Source: Methylocystis bryophila (lineage in GTDB: Bacteria; Pseudomonadota; Alphaproteobacteria; Rhizobiales; Beijerinckiaceae). From it: DNA of 64,000 bases. Made by a program: the position numbers and the translations under genes. Shown here one piece after another: positions 19,004 through 26,981 of the stretch. Each line of letters starts with the position of its first letter. Position 1 is the first letter of the stretch. The DNA is taken from assembly GCF_027925445.1 (NCBI RefSeq), contig NZ_AP027149.1, forward strand, positions 4,414,501 to 4,478,500, in the 5' to 3' direction. The notes beneath the pieces were generated by a model, which had not been told where the DNA came from, made no database searches, and was given only the letters and a program-made list of their open reading frames with translations.

Positions 19004-19808
19004 GAGCGCTGACCTGCTGCTTGGGAAAAATGGCGCGTAGCCGAGAGAGATCGGCGACGATGTCGTCGTAGTGGATTTCGTTGTCGCGCTCGTAGGTCAT
19101 CGTCGCGCCTTCCTTGTCGAACAACTCCCGGCGAGACGAAAGAAACTCGATCGTGTCGGGCGCCAGCGCCTCCGCGTGAGTATCCAGCCGCACATAGGGC
19201 TGGATCATCGAGTTACGGTAGCCGGCGACGTGAAAATGGCGATTGCTCGCGATCACTCGGTCCCATCTTTCGAGAGGAAGTCCGATATTGCCGTAGGCGC
19301 AAACGGCGTTCGACGCGTCGAAGAGCACCCCGGTCCCAATCTCTTGCTGAAGTTTTTCAAAAAACTCCGGCGCTTCATGGCCGCCAAACATGATCGAAGG
19401 ATAGTTCTCGACCAGCAGCTTCGTTCCCAGCTCGTTCTGCCAGAACTCGGCCTTTTCTCGCGCTGACTCATAATCGCGCGAGTAGTCGAACTCCCCGAGG
19501 AAAAGCAGCCTGCGTCCGTGCTCGGTGAAGTAGGCACAATGATCCGAAACATAGATCGGATTGAGCGCGTCGATATAGGGGCGAAGACGACGCGCGAAAT
19601 CGCGCAGCGTGTCACGATCCTCTTCAAGGAACCGGGAAAACATGATGTGAAAGCCGACGGGGCATGAAAAGGCCTCCGCCAGCTCGGAGGGGGGCACGCA
19701 CAGGAAATTATCGATCAGCAGCTCCACATAATCGATATGTCCCTCGGCGTTCATTCGCCGGACCATGTCGTAGGTTTCCGGGAGAGTGAAATTGAATCCT
19801 AGCCGCAT
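18978..19808 (-). CDS. mbnB: Methanobactin biosynthesis protein MbnB
   Basis: A 276-residue DUF692-family TIM-barrel protein, the iron-containing catalytic partner of MbnC. Metal-ligand-type residues lie in VELLIDNF, PVGFHIMFSRF, YVSDHCAYF, KLLVENYPS, DASNAVCAYG and HFHVAGY, the pattern of His/Asp/Glu motifs expected for the di/tri-iron site. It installs oxazolone and thioamide groups on MbnA cysteines. I use the ATG at 19808; an in-frame GTG sits directly before it. An 83-base gap with a strong hairpin separates it from mbnA, while its end overlaps mbnC. Confidence 0.9.
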   Translation of the reverse strand: MRLGFNFTLPETYDMVRRMNAEGHIDYVELLIDNFLCVPPSELAEAFSCPVGFHIMFSRFLEEDRDTLRDFARRLRPYIDALNPIYVSDHCAYFTEHGRRLLFLGEFDYSRDYESAREKAEFWQNELGTKLLVENYPSIMFGGHEAPEFFEKLQQEIGTGVLFDASNAVCAYGNIGLPLERWDRVIASNRHFHVAGYRNSMIQPYVRLDTHAEALAPDTIEFLSSRRELFDKEGATMTYERDNEIHYDDIVADLSRLRAIFPKQQVSARELAIATA

Positions 19809-19849
19809 CACTCCGCCCCTTCATGCCTGGGATTGGACGCACGCCCGAT

Positions 19850-19885
19850 GGCATGCCGCCGCGCTCGGAGCAGCGACGGCATGCC
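19850..19885 (-). terminator. Stem-loop between mbnA and mbnB
   Basis: The transcript 5' arm GGCATGCCGTCGC pairs with GCGGCGGCATGCC over 13 base pairs (one G-U) around a 10-base loop. It begins six bases after the mbnA stop codon and has no U-run, so partial termination or protection of the mbnA 3' end is more likely than full termination. This would let the precursor outnumber its enzymes. Confidence 0.7.
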
Positions 19886-19891
19886 AACGCT

Positions 19892-19981
19892 TTAGCGAAC
19901 GGGCGTGCAGTGGCTGCCGCAACAGGCGCCCGCACGGCCGATGACGCTCATGATGATTCGCTTGGCAATCTTGATAGCCAT
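19892..19981 (-). CDS. mbnA: Methanobactin precursor peptide MbnA
   Basis: A 29-residue precursor: leader MAIKIAKRIIMSVIGRAGA and a core of about CCGSHCTPVR. The leader has the IxKR and VxGRA features of methanobactin precursors. Core cysteines C21 and C25 are spaced CxxxC as in the Methylocystis SB2-type core (as I recall it, RCASTCAATNG), so these two are the likely oxazolone/thioamide sites. An extra cysteine (C20) sits where that peptide has arginine, and H24 replaces the threonine that is sulfated there. GGGGGAATAAG precedes the ATG. It heads the cluster mbnABCMF. It is too short for most gene finders. Confidence 0.93.
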   Translation of the reverse strand: MAIKIAKRIIMSVIGRAGACCGSHCTPVR

Positions 19982-20009
19982 CTTATTCCCCCTGTGATCT
20001 TCGATTAGG

Positions 20010-20029
20010 CTCCAACTCTTTTGTTGGAG
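20010..20029. promoter_or_regulatory. Inverted repeat upstream of mbnA
   Basis: A perfect 7-base inverted repeat, CTCCAAC and GTTGGAG separated by six bases, ends 28 bases before the mbnA start. It may be an operator or a 5'-leader hairpin controlling mbnA. No U-run follows, so it is a poor terminator for the upstream gene. Recognisable -35/-10 boxes were not identified. Confidence 0.5.
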
Positions 20030-20129
20030 AGGGTCCGCCCCATGCGGCGCCCTTTTGTTAGACGTATGAGCTTCGCCAAATCAGACACGGACGAAACGAG
20101 ATTTTGTGGATCTCGGCGAGATGCTCGCA

Positions 20130-21026
20130 TCAATATTTGGCGAGCACAGGAATCGGAGCGCCCCAGGCGAAGTGATAGTTCACGCCCGCACGCACGAGAT
20201 TGCCGCTGAAGCGAGCGCTCGTGTACGTCGCGTAGTTGTATCCCGTGAAGCCCGTGAAGCTGTTGACCCCGGTGGGAATGGCGTTGATGCTCACCGTGCC
20301 GAGGTCATAATAGAGATATTCGATCTTGGCGCTCCAATTCGGCAGAAACATCCATTCCACGCCGGCGCCCGCTGTCCAACCGACGCGCGTGTCCGAGTAG
20401 GAGGCGCTCGCGTATCCAGGGCCGTAAACGCCGGCAAGGTCGAGGGAGGCATAGGCCGCAGAGAGATTCGCATTGGCGTAAGCAAGACCCGCCGTCCCAT
20501 AGAGCAGCAAGGTTGGCGTGGCGAGAAAGCCCGCGCGAGCGCGCATGGTGCCGACATAGTCGAGCGAAGCCTGGACTTGCCCAGCGGTGAGCATGGTCGT
20601 CGGGCTACCAAGCGGGTCGCGCGCAACACCGGTGACGCTGGTGTTGAGGCTCGAGCCCGCCACGCCTTGAATGTCGGCCTCGAGCCCGACCAGGAAGCGG
20701 GGATTGAACTGATAATTGAAGCCGACTTGGGCGCCGCCGCTGAACGATCCTCTATTGCCGGCGCCGGTCCCCGAAGCGGCGGCGCTCAGCGCGCCAGCGG
20801 CGCCCGCCGCCGCGGGAAACGCGTCGTCGAAAAGATCAACGCCATAGCTCCTCAGGCCAGAGCTCCCACCCAAAATTCCGCCCGCGTTTCCGCCGACATA
20901 AAACCCCGTCCAGAGCGGCGGCGGCGGCACAACGAGGGGCGCCTTGAGCGAAGGCAGGTCTGCGGCGAAGGCAGACGCGGATAAGGCGCTGGCGAGCACT
21001 GTTGCGGCGAGCAGCTTACCTTTCAT
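20130..21026 (-). CDS. Omp25/31-type outer membrane beta-barrel
   Basis: A 298-residue outer-membrane protein. It has a signal peptide (MKGKLLAATVLASALSASAFA), the rhizobiales-typical PPLWTGFYVGGNAGG after the signal, alternating barrel strands such as WSAKIEYLYYDLG, and an end VRAGVNYHF near the C-terminus. It belongs to the immunogenic 8-stranded Omp25/31 family. The start is placed at the signal peptide (AAGGA eight bases upstream); the longer frame from 21155 overlaps its leader. It lies 150 bases upstream of mbnA on the same strand, and its promoter module (21187-21273) is shared with the autotransporter and the TonB receptor. Confidence 0.85.
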   Translation of the reverse strand: MKGKLLAATVLASALSASAFAADLPSLKAPLVVPPPPLWTGFYVGGNAGGILGGSSGLRSYGVDLFDDAFPAAAGAAGALSAAASGTGAGNRGSFSGGAQVGFNYQFNPRFLVGLEADIQGVAGSSLNTSVTGVARDPLGSPTTMLTAGQVQASLDYVGTMRARAGFLATPTLLLYGTAGLAYANANLSAAYASLDLAGVYGPGYASASYSDTRVGWTAGAGVEWMFLPNWSAKIEYLYYDLGTVSINAIPTGVNSFTGFTGYNYATYTSARFSGNLVRAGVNYHFAWGAPIPVLAKY

Positions 21027-21186
21027 GATGAACGTCCTTGTCTGGGTTTCGGCGCAATTGTCGCGCCGGAAAGAGATCGAATTCATTGGACGGCCGACCG
21101 ACTCGCTGACAGGAAGCAGCGCCTGCTTCTGCTGCCGAGGTCGCTGCAGTTTCACGAGCTTAGAACGAGCCTTGAAGATCGCGCCT

Positions 21187-21273
21187 CTACAAAATTGTAG
21201 AAGCCATCCGCCATGAGGCCGGATTTAATCTGCCTTGGAGCTGATTTTTAAAAGTTGTGGCAGAAAGGCCACA
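21187..21273 (-). promoter_or_regulatory. Shared promoter module, copy 1 (barrel gene)
   Basis: Read on the minus strand: a TGTGGC-N6-GCCACA palindrome (21256-21273), then exactly 53 bases to CTTCTACAA, the start of the inverted repeat CTACAATTTTGTAG (21187-21200), then GAGGCGC and a conserved leader containing CTCGTTCTAA. The same arrangement precedes the genes at 26982 and 32219. Only one TGTG palindrome is present here, versus two in the other copies. Confidence 0.75.
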
Positions 21274-21314
21274 GTTTTACTGCGAAGGCTTCGCCGCTCG
21301 CATGAGGCCGCTCT

Positions 21315-22169
21315 TCATACCTTGTGAGCTAAAATGATCCAGCACCCGGCCGTGAAGCGAACTTCCTCTCCCACAATATGCTTAGAAAAAACGGGTCGGA
21401 CCTTTTCGATGAGCTGTGCTTGTGAGTCTTTGTCGAGCTGCCGAAACGCGGCGCCGATGGCGCCAAAGCTCGTGAACATATAGTCCAGATCGCATAGGGG
21501 AAATGAGCAGGGAATGTCGACGGAAAGAATCTCAATCCGACCCCAACCGCTGCCGCTCAGGACAGCTTCGATTCTCTCTCGCTTGGACAGAGCAAACCGC
21601 CCGGGCGCATTCGGATTTGGCGCCGGCGCTTCCGGCAGGAAGGGCGCGGCGGCGAGCTCCGCCTCGCGCATGAAGGCATTGTCCGCCGGACCGCGCCAGA
21701 CCGCGAAACAGGCCTTGGCGTTCGGCTTGGCGGCGCTCCGCAAGTTGGCGAAGGCGCGCACGGGATCGTCGAAAAACATGACGCCAAAACGAGATACGAG
21801 TAGATCGAAGCTTGCTTCCTCAAAAGGATACACTTGCGCATCGCCTTGAATGAAAGAGGCGTTCGCCTTCTCACGCTCGCACCGGGCTCGCGCGGCCTCA
21901 ATCATGCGAGAAGATAAGTCGATGCCGACACAGGCCGGCCCGGAGTCGAGATGCCGCGCATAGGCGATCGTGACCGCGCCGGCGCCGCAGCCAACATCGA
22001 GAAGGCGATCGCCGACCGTCGGCGGACAGGCTGCGAGGATGGAGTCCAGAACCGGCTGATACATGCGGTCGAGCAGCGCGCGTCCTTCGACCCAGGCGCG
22101 GCCCCCTTCGCCATTCCAAATTTCGGCTTGCTGTTGATTGGCGTCGAGGAAACGACCTAAGCGCATCAT
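21315..22169 (-). CDS. Class I SAM-dependent methyltransferase
   Basis: A 284-residue UbiE/ArsM-like methyltransferase. SAM motif I is LLDVGCGAGAVTIAYARHLD (about 55-74), the acidic motif II lies in CVGIDLSSRMIEAA, and motif IV is SFDLLVSRFGVMFFDDPVRA. The C-terminal cap is about 110 residues. Tandem ATGs at 22169 and 22166 both fit; the open frame runs further upstream but overlaps the divergent asparagine-synthase promoter. It is divergent from that gene with about 190 bases between them. The substrate is unknown. Confidence 0.8.
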   Translation of the reverse strand: MMRLGRFLDANQQQAEIWNGEGGRAWVEGRALLDRMYQPVLDSILAACPPTVGDRLLDVGCGAGAVTIAYARHLDSGPACVGIDLSSRMIEAARARCEREKANASFIQGDAQVYPFEEASFDLLVSRFGVMFFDDPVRAFANLRSAAKPNAKACFAVWRGPADNAFMREAELAAAPFLPEAPAPNPNAPGRFALSKRERIEAVLSGSGWGRIEILSVDIPCSFPLCDLDYMFTSFGAIGAAFRQLDKDSQAQLIEKVRPVFSKHIVGEEVRFTAGCWIILAHKV

Positions 22170-22362
22170 TTTACATCCACGGTACGGATCGAACGCTGAG
22201 AGCGTATCACAAATCGCGTGGCGCCAACGCCTGCGCCGTTTTTGTCGCGACGCTTTCGTGCTAGTCGCGACGATCTCGCCATTGGGCCGGTCTCCGCGAC
22301 GACGCGAGAAACCGCTCGAGAGGCGAACGAAACCGACGCTTCGCCGGACAGGGATCGAAAAG

Positions 22363-24642
22363 ATGTGTGGTATTGGCGGCATTATACATCTCGATGGCGC
22401 ACAGGTTTCAACCGACGTTGACGGGAAGCGCTTGCGCGACATGGCCCGCCAAATGAGCCATCGCGGTCCCGACGATGAGCAAATTTACATCCACGCCAAC
22501 GTGGGTCTGTGTTTCAGACGACTCTCGATCGTGGACCTGCAAGGCGGCCAGCAACCGCTTTTCGACGAAAAGCGTTCCGTGGTGACGATGTGCAACGGAG
22601 AAATCTACAACCATAAGGAGCTCCGCACACGTCTCCTCCCGAATTCACGCTTTAGAACCCATTCTGATTGCGAGGTCATCCCGTATTTATACGCCCGCAT
22701 GGGGATGGACTTTCTTTCTGAGCTTAACGGGATATTCGCATTTGTGCTTCTTGATAAAGAAAGAAACAAAATATATCTAGGCCGCGATCGGCTGGGCGTG
22801 AAACCTCTGTATTACTATTTCGATGATAATTTACTCGTCTTCGGTTCAGAGGTGAAGACGGTTCTCGCCCACCCCACCGTTCCGAAAGAGTTCGATTGGG
22901 AAGCCGCTCTGACGCTTAGAAGCAGGATGAGATACCCCCACCGGGAATACGGACTCACTTCGTTTTTCACTGGTGTGCATCATCTGCCAGCCGGACAGTT
23001 TCTTGAGATCGAGCTGTCGACGGGGAGACGGCGCGAGCACGTTTATTGGGACGCCGCCTCCGCATGCGACCGGAGACCGGAGGCGGATCTCGATCGTGAG
23101 CGATACGTGAGCGATTACCGTGAGCTTCTCCAGGACTCCGTGGAAATGCAGCTCATGGCGGACGTGGAATGCGGCGTGTTTTTGAGCGGCGGGATCGACT
23201 CGGTCGCCGTCGCTCATTTCGCAGCGAAGCATAAAGCGGTTCACGCTTTCTCCGTGCTCTCTCAGAGCACTCTCGGGAACGGCGATGCGCCTTCGGCTTA
23301 TGCGGCCGCGCAATCATTGGGCATACCGATCCACATGGCGCTGTTCGATTGGCGAAAGCTGGACGTCGATCCGGCGTTATGGCGCACAATGCTTTGGATG
23401 GTGGAAACGCCAATCGCCGACGCCGAGCAGTATTACAAATATCTCCTGCATGCCTTTGCCCGTGCCCGGGTTCCTGGATTGAAGGTCATGCTGCTGGGCA
23501 GCGGCAGCGACGAGTTCAACGGCGGATATACGCGGTCTTTTTACAACGCAGTCCACGACCCGTCTTGGCGCAAGTTCGAGCAGATTTTGGAAGGCTACGA
23601 GCGCGAATCCTTATTGCGGCGGAGCGGCGCCTGGAACAAATACGCCATTCTTCAAGCCGGCGGGCGTCCGTTGATCTCACGGAGCTTCTTGGCTGAGCTG
23701 GCGGGGTTGACGCCTTACGAAACGCCCTGGGCCGGATACACAGACATGCATCGCCGCGTGTTGCAGATGTGGGTGCTGTGGCATGAGGATCGCACCTCCG
23801 CCGCGAACGCCATAGAAGCTCGCGTGCCCTTCCTGGACCATCGTCTCGTCGAGCTCACCTATGCGGTCCCGCCGCAATTGCGCGAAGAGCTGTTCTGGGA
23901 CAAAACGATCCTTCGAGAAGCCATGAGGAACGAGCTCGCAGAACAATTTCGCCATCGGCCGAAGACGCCTTTTTTCCAAGGCGACGACCTGAAGTATACG
24001 CGCCGCCTCTTGTATAATCTCCTCTGCGCCAAGAACCACGCGTTGATCGAGGAGGCGATCGACGCAGCGCCCGGTTTCGTTGAAGTCGTCGATAAGGACG
24101 CCTTGTGGCGGTTTGTCCACGATCTGCCGAACGATCCAGAATATTCAAACGTCGATCTCGCCCTCGATCTCGTGAACATGGGCCTTCTCGCCGCAATGGC
24201 GAAGGCGCCCGAAGAAGCTCCCGACAGCTGGAGCGGCGATCTGCCTGTGTCTGAAGCGATCATCGGTGACTGGCCGACTTGGGAGCAAAACTTTGGCGTT
24301 TCGCTCGTTCAAAGGACGCCTTCGCTCGAGCGAAGCAGCGTCCTGCGCTTTGCCGACGGGATCAGCGTGCTCCGGAAGGAGGCGGGCGACCCCAAGGCCG
24401 GCAGGAGCGACGCCTACTGCATTTTGAGAAATGACGTTCTCGAATTCACGCTCGACGCGAAATTGGAGCCGTGGGTGCGCTTCCTTCGGCAAGTCGACGG
24501 CGCGAAGTCGGTGGAGGAGACGATCCGCGCCGCGGACGTGACCGAAGCGGAAATCTGGAAGCACTTGGAAGAGGCCGTAGAGTATAAGGTGCTGCAAGTG
24601 AGCTCGGGGGGCGCGCTGACTTCGGCGCGCCCGTCCGGATGA
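22363..24642 (+). CDS. Asparagine-synthase-like amidotransferase, extended
   Basis: A 759-residue protein. The start MCGIGGI supplies the N-terminal nucleophile Cys2 of a class II glutaminase domain (about 1-190, with HRGPDDE, CNGEIYNH and GRDRLGVKPLYY). A synthetase domain follows (about 220-620) with the PP-loop FLSGGIDSVAVAHFA. The last 120 or so residues, after AMAKAPEEAPDSW, are not part of AsnB and end in a winged-helix-like segment (RFLRQVDGAKSVEETIRAAD) resembling PqqD or related peptide-recognition domains. The upstream frame to 22138 is rejected because Cys2 must be exposed. Such enzymes make asparagine, or amidate peptides and natural products; the extension suggests the latter. 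Confidence 0.8.
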   Translation: MCGIGGIIHLDGAQVSTDVDGKRLRDMARQMSHRGPDDEQIYIHANVGLCFRRLSIVDLQGGQQPLFDEKRSVVTMCNGEIYNHKELRTRLLPNSRFRTHSDCEVIPYLYARMGMDFLSELNGIFAFVLLDKERNKIYLGRDRLGVKPLYYYFDDNLLVFGSEVKTVLAHPTVPKEFDWEAALTLRSRMRYPHREYGLTSFFTGVHHLPAGQFLEIELSTGRRREHVYWDAASACDRRPEADLDRERYVSDYRELLQDSVEMQLMADVECGVFLSGGIDSVAVAHFAAKHKAVHAFSVLSQSTLGNGDAPSAYAAAQSLGIPIHMALFDWRKLDVDPALWRTMLWMVETPIADAEQYYKYLLHAFARARVPGLKVMLLGSGSDEFNGGYTRSFYNAVHDPSWRKFEQILEGYERESLLRRSGAWNKYAILQAGGRPLISRSFLAELAGLTPYETPWAGYTDMHRRVLQMWVLWHEDRTSAANAIEARVPFLDHRLVELTYAVPPQLREELFWDKTILREAMRNELAEQFRHRPKTPFFQGDDLKYTRRLLYNLLCAKNHALIEEAIDAAPGFVEVVDKDALWRFVHDLPNDPEYSNVDLALDLVNMGLLAAMAKAPEEAPDSWSGDLPVSEAIIGDWPTWEQNFGVSLVQRTPSLERSSVLRFADGISVLRKEAGDPKAGRSDAYCILRNDVLEFTLDAKLEPWVRFLRQVDGAKSVEETIRAADVTEAEIWKHLEEAVEYKVLQVSSGGALTSARPSG

Positions 24643-24769
24643 CCTGTCTAGGGACAGCGCTCGGATCGAGCCCAGCTCCCGCTGGAAGCCGGGCCGGCGG
24701 CCCTGCCGCTTTCGCGGCGACCGCCGGATTCCTGGCCCCCTGCGCCAGTCTGGTTCTCCAAGAGAAGAA

Positions 24770-25939
24770 TTAGCCCAGCGAGAGCGGCATTCCCACCAAC
24801 AAGGCCACGGCGTCGATTTGGCGGTTGCTGCCGGTCTTTTCGAGCACGCCGCGCACATGGGTTCGCACCGTGCCCGGAGAGACGCTTTCATTCGCGGCGA
24901 TCTCGCTCACGCTTTTTCCACTCGCAAGGGCGCGTGCGACCCTGGCTTCGCAGGGCGTCAGACCGAAGAGCGATCGCAGCAACGCTTCGGGAGGCGCGCA
25001 TCGCGCTCCGGCGGACGCCAGCACCAGCGCCGCGGCTTCCCGCGCGAAGCTGTCATGCGAGCGCAGGGGCAGGAGGCGGGCGACGTAGCCCCGGCCGGAT
25101 TTGACCTTGACGGGGAAGGTTGTAACTGCGCCCGTGTCGCCGGATTTCATACGCTCCAGCGCGTCTCTCAAACTGGCGTCGGCGGCTGGGTCCCGTAGCG
25201 CAAATCCGCCTCCGGACCATGCGACATCGAGCTTGATCGTTTCCAAGAGTCCGTTCGCCGCAAGGACATGTCGATCGCCATCGAGAATCAGCGCAGGCAT
25301 GCCCACCGCCGCCAACGTGTCGACCACGGTGGCCATGCCGCGCTGGCGCGACCGCGCTCCGATCCACACCGCGCGGATCAGCGCGAGACGCAACGAATCA
25401 AGCCGTTTGAGCTCGTCCAGGCCCAGCGGCTCCGCCCCGAACCTGCGCCTCCAGCCGATCGTGACGCGCTCGCCGGTCGGCAACTCCAGGCCGGTCGTCG
25501 CCCCGAATCCGAGGTCCGAGGGGAAGCAGAAGTCGGAGAAAAGCGGTTCGCCCCGGAGTTCCTCGAGCGTCATGACTTCCTGGTCGGCGATGAAGCGGGG
25601 AGCGCAAATTTGCGAAAGCTTGCGTGGATAGGCCCCACGCGTCAGCCAACGCTCGCGGACAAGGCGCGCCGTCTTTTCGTCGAATGCTGGCGTGTTCGCC
25701 CATCGGGCGGCGTCGGGATCGCCGATGATCACGAACCCGAAGGGGGCGTCGATGATCCGTCCGATTTGCTCGAGGACGGCGGGCCACAGCTCCGGGCAGT
25801 GGGTCGCTTCGTAAATCTGCTCGATGAGTAGATCCGTCTGATCGGATTGACCGGATAGCTCTGAGCTTGAAAGGGTTGCTGACATTTTGGGAAATTCCGC
25901 TGTAGGCGCCAAGCCGGCTTGAGCGGCGGCGCTATTCAT
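24770..25939 (-). CDS. LuxR-family transcriptional regulator
   Basis: A 389-residue regulator. The C-terminal 65 residues form a LuxR-type helix-turn-helix (LTPCEARVARALASGKSVSEIAANESVSPGTVRTHVRGVLEKTG). The N-terminal 300 residues look like GAF/PAS-type sensing folds (IDAPFGFVIIGDPDAARW; LAAVGMPALILDGDRHVLAANG) and there is no receiver domain. An alternative start is the ATG at 25885. It converges on the asparagine-synthase-like gene, 127 bases away. The ligand and targets are unknown. Confidence 0.85.
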   Translation of the reverse strand: MNSAAAQAGLAPTAEFPKMSATLSSSELSGQSDQTDLLIEQIYEATHCPELWPAVLEQIGRIIDAPFGFVIIGDPDAARWANTPAFDEKTARLVRERWLTRGAYPRKLSQICAPRFIADQEVMTLEELRGEPLFSDFCFPSDLGFGATTGLELPTGERVTIGWRRRFGAEPLGLDELKRLDSLRLALIRAVWIGARSRQRGMATVVDTLAAVGMPALILDGDRHVLAANGLLETIKLDVAWSGGGFALRDPAADASLRDALERMKSGDTGAVTTFPVKVKSGRGYVARLLPLRSHDSFAREAAALVLASAGARCAPPEALLRSLFGLTPCEARVARALASGKSVSEIAANESVSPGTVRTHVRGVLEKTGSNRQIDAVALLVGMPLSLG

Positions 25940-26091
25940 TGCGGCGGCGCAGGACGCATCGCCGGGAAGACAGGCGAAGCCGATTGCCGCAGCGGTGAGG
26001 GGGAAGTGCGATCAGGCGTTTCGGGACGCCTGAGAGAACGCGCACGCTTTTCGCCCGAGCAGACGCAAGGGGGAACTCGCGCGACAACGGG

Positions 26092-26460
26092 TCAGCAGGA
26101 GGGAGGCGCCCGAGGCTGATGCGCCGAGGCGAGCGGTCTCGGCGGCTCGGCGCCGTCGGCGCGCCCAAAAAGCTCGACGCGGTCGTGAAGGGCCACAGGG
26201 GCCTGCAACGGCGCGCGCTCCAAGGAGGCGAACGAGCCCTCGCAGGAGAGCTGACAGATCGGACAGGCGGCAACGTGGCCGCCCTTGCCGGGCGCGTGCT
26301 GTTGACCGCCTGCGCCGTATGTAACGGCGCTTATGCAATATTGGAGAACTGTCCCTTGGCCGGGGACGGTCGCGGCATGGCCGGGGGTCGCGGCCGGCAG
26401 TAGGACCTTGAGCCCCAGCGCCAGAGCAAAAAGCACAACAGCGATCGCGTTGCGTCTCAT
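26092..26460 (-). CDS. DUF2946-like exported protein
   Basis: A 122-residue protein with a signal-like N-terminus (NAIAVVLFALALGLKVLLPA), a His/Gly-rich middle, a CPICQLSC motif (about 62-69) and a proline-rich tail ending RAPPSC, all typical of DUF2946. It is a distant paralogue of the protein at 4497-4886. The family is often encoded near copper-responsive TonB receptors. I use the ATG at 26460; another in-frame start lies at 26484. It is divergent from the autotransporter gene, with a 521-base gap. Confidence 0.65.
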   Translation of the reverse strand: MRRNAIAVVLFALALGLKVLLPAATPGHAATVPGQGTVLQYCISAVTYGAGGQQHAPGKGGHVAACPICQLSCEGSFASLERAPLQAPVALHDRVELFGRADGAEPPRPLASAHQPRAPPSC

Positions 26461-26743
26461 CCCTTTCGTTCCGCCCATCCTCATCGGCGCGCGCGTTCTC
26501 CGACGCTTACCAAGCTTTGGTCACACTTCGTTACCTTTGACAAGCTCAGCTTCGGCCGAAGTCGGCGAAAAGCCACGAGTCCCTGCAACTACGGTCAGCG
26601 AGTCGGAATATTGACGACACCCGTGTCGGGCCGAAGCCGTCGAGCGCCAATATAGTCTTCAAGAAAGCAAAAGCTCGCTATAAATCCTGTTGACGAAGCG
26701 CAGAGCGTTAACAAGCGGTATTTTGAGACCAACGCCTAAGCAG

Positions 26744-26855
26744 TGTGATATTTTTGCCACAGGAAAAGTGTGACTATTTTGTCACGCCTGCCCAGAAAAC
26801 TTCAATTCAGACAAGAAAACGAGCGCCGCCGAAGAGCGCTTCTACAATCCTGTAG
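26744..26855 (+). promoter_or_regulatory. Shared promoter module, copy 2 (autotransporter)
   Basis: Within the 521-base non-coding stretch 26461-26981: palindromes TGTGATATTTTTGCCACA (26744-26761) and TGTGACTATTTTGTCAC (26769-26785), eight bases apart, then 53 bases to CTTCTACAA and the inverted repeat CTACAATCCTGTAG (26842-26855), then GAGGCGC and a leader containing CCGTTCTAA. Nothing else is recognised in the stretch. Confidence 0.75.
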
Positions 26856-26981
26856 AGGCGCTATCTCCGCAGCCCGTTCTAACTTTCCGGCGCTGCCGCG
26901 ATGACGGCAGAAAAAGCGGCGGTCGTTCTGCTCCTTCGGAGGGCGGCAAGACCCACAAAAGAGCGCCGGTAGGAGGCCCCA

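Noticed and set aside
20130..21026. Membership of the barrel gene in the mbn operon
   Set aside because: It lies upstream of mbnA on the same strand but has its own promoter module and a non-coding gap with an inverted repeat, so it is kept separate.
26744..26785. CRP binding sites (TGTGA-N6-TCACA)
   Set aside because: The half-sites here are separated by eight bases (TGTGA-N8-TCAC), so the standard CRP spacing does not fit; treated as an unassigned palindrome.
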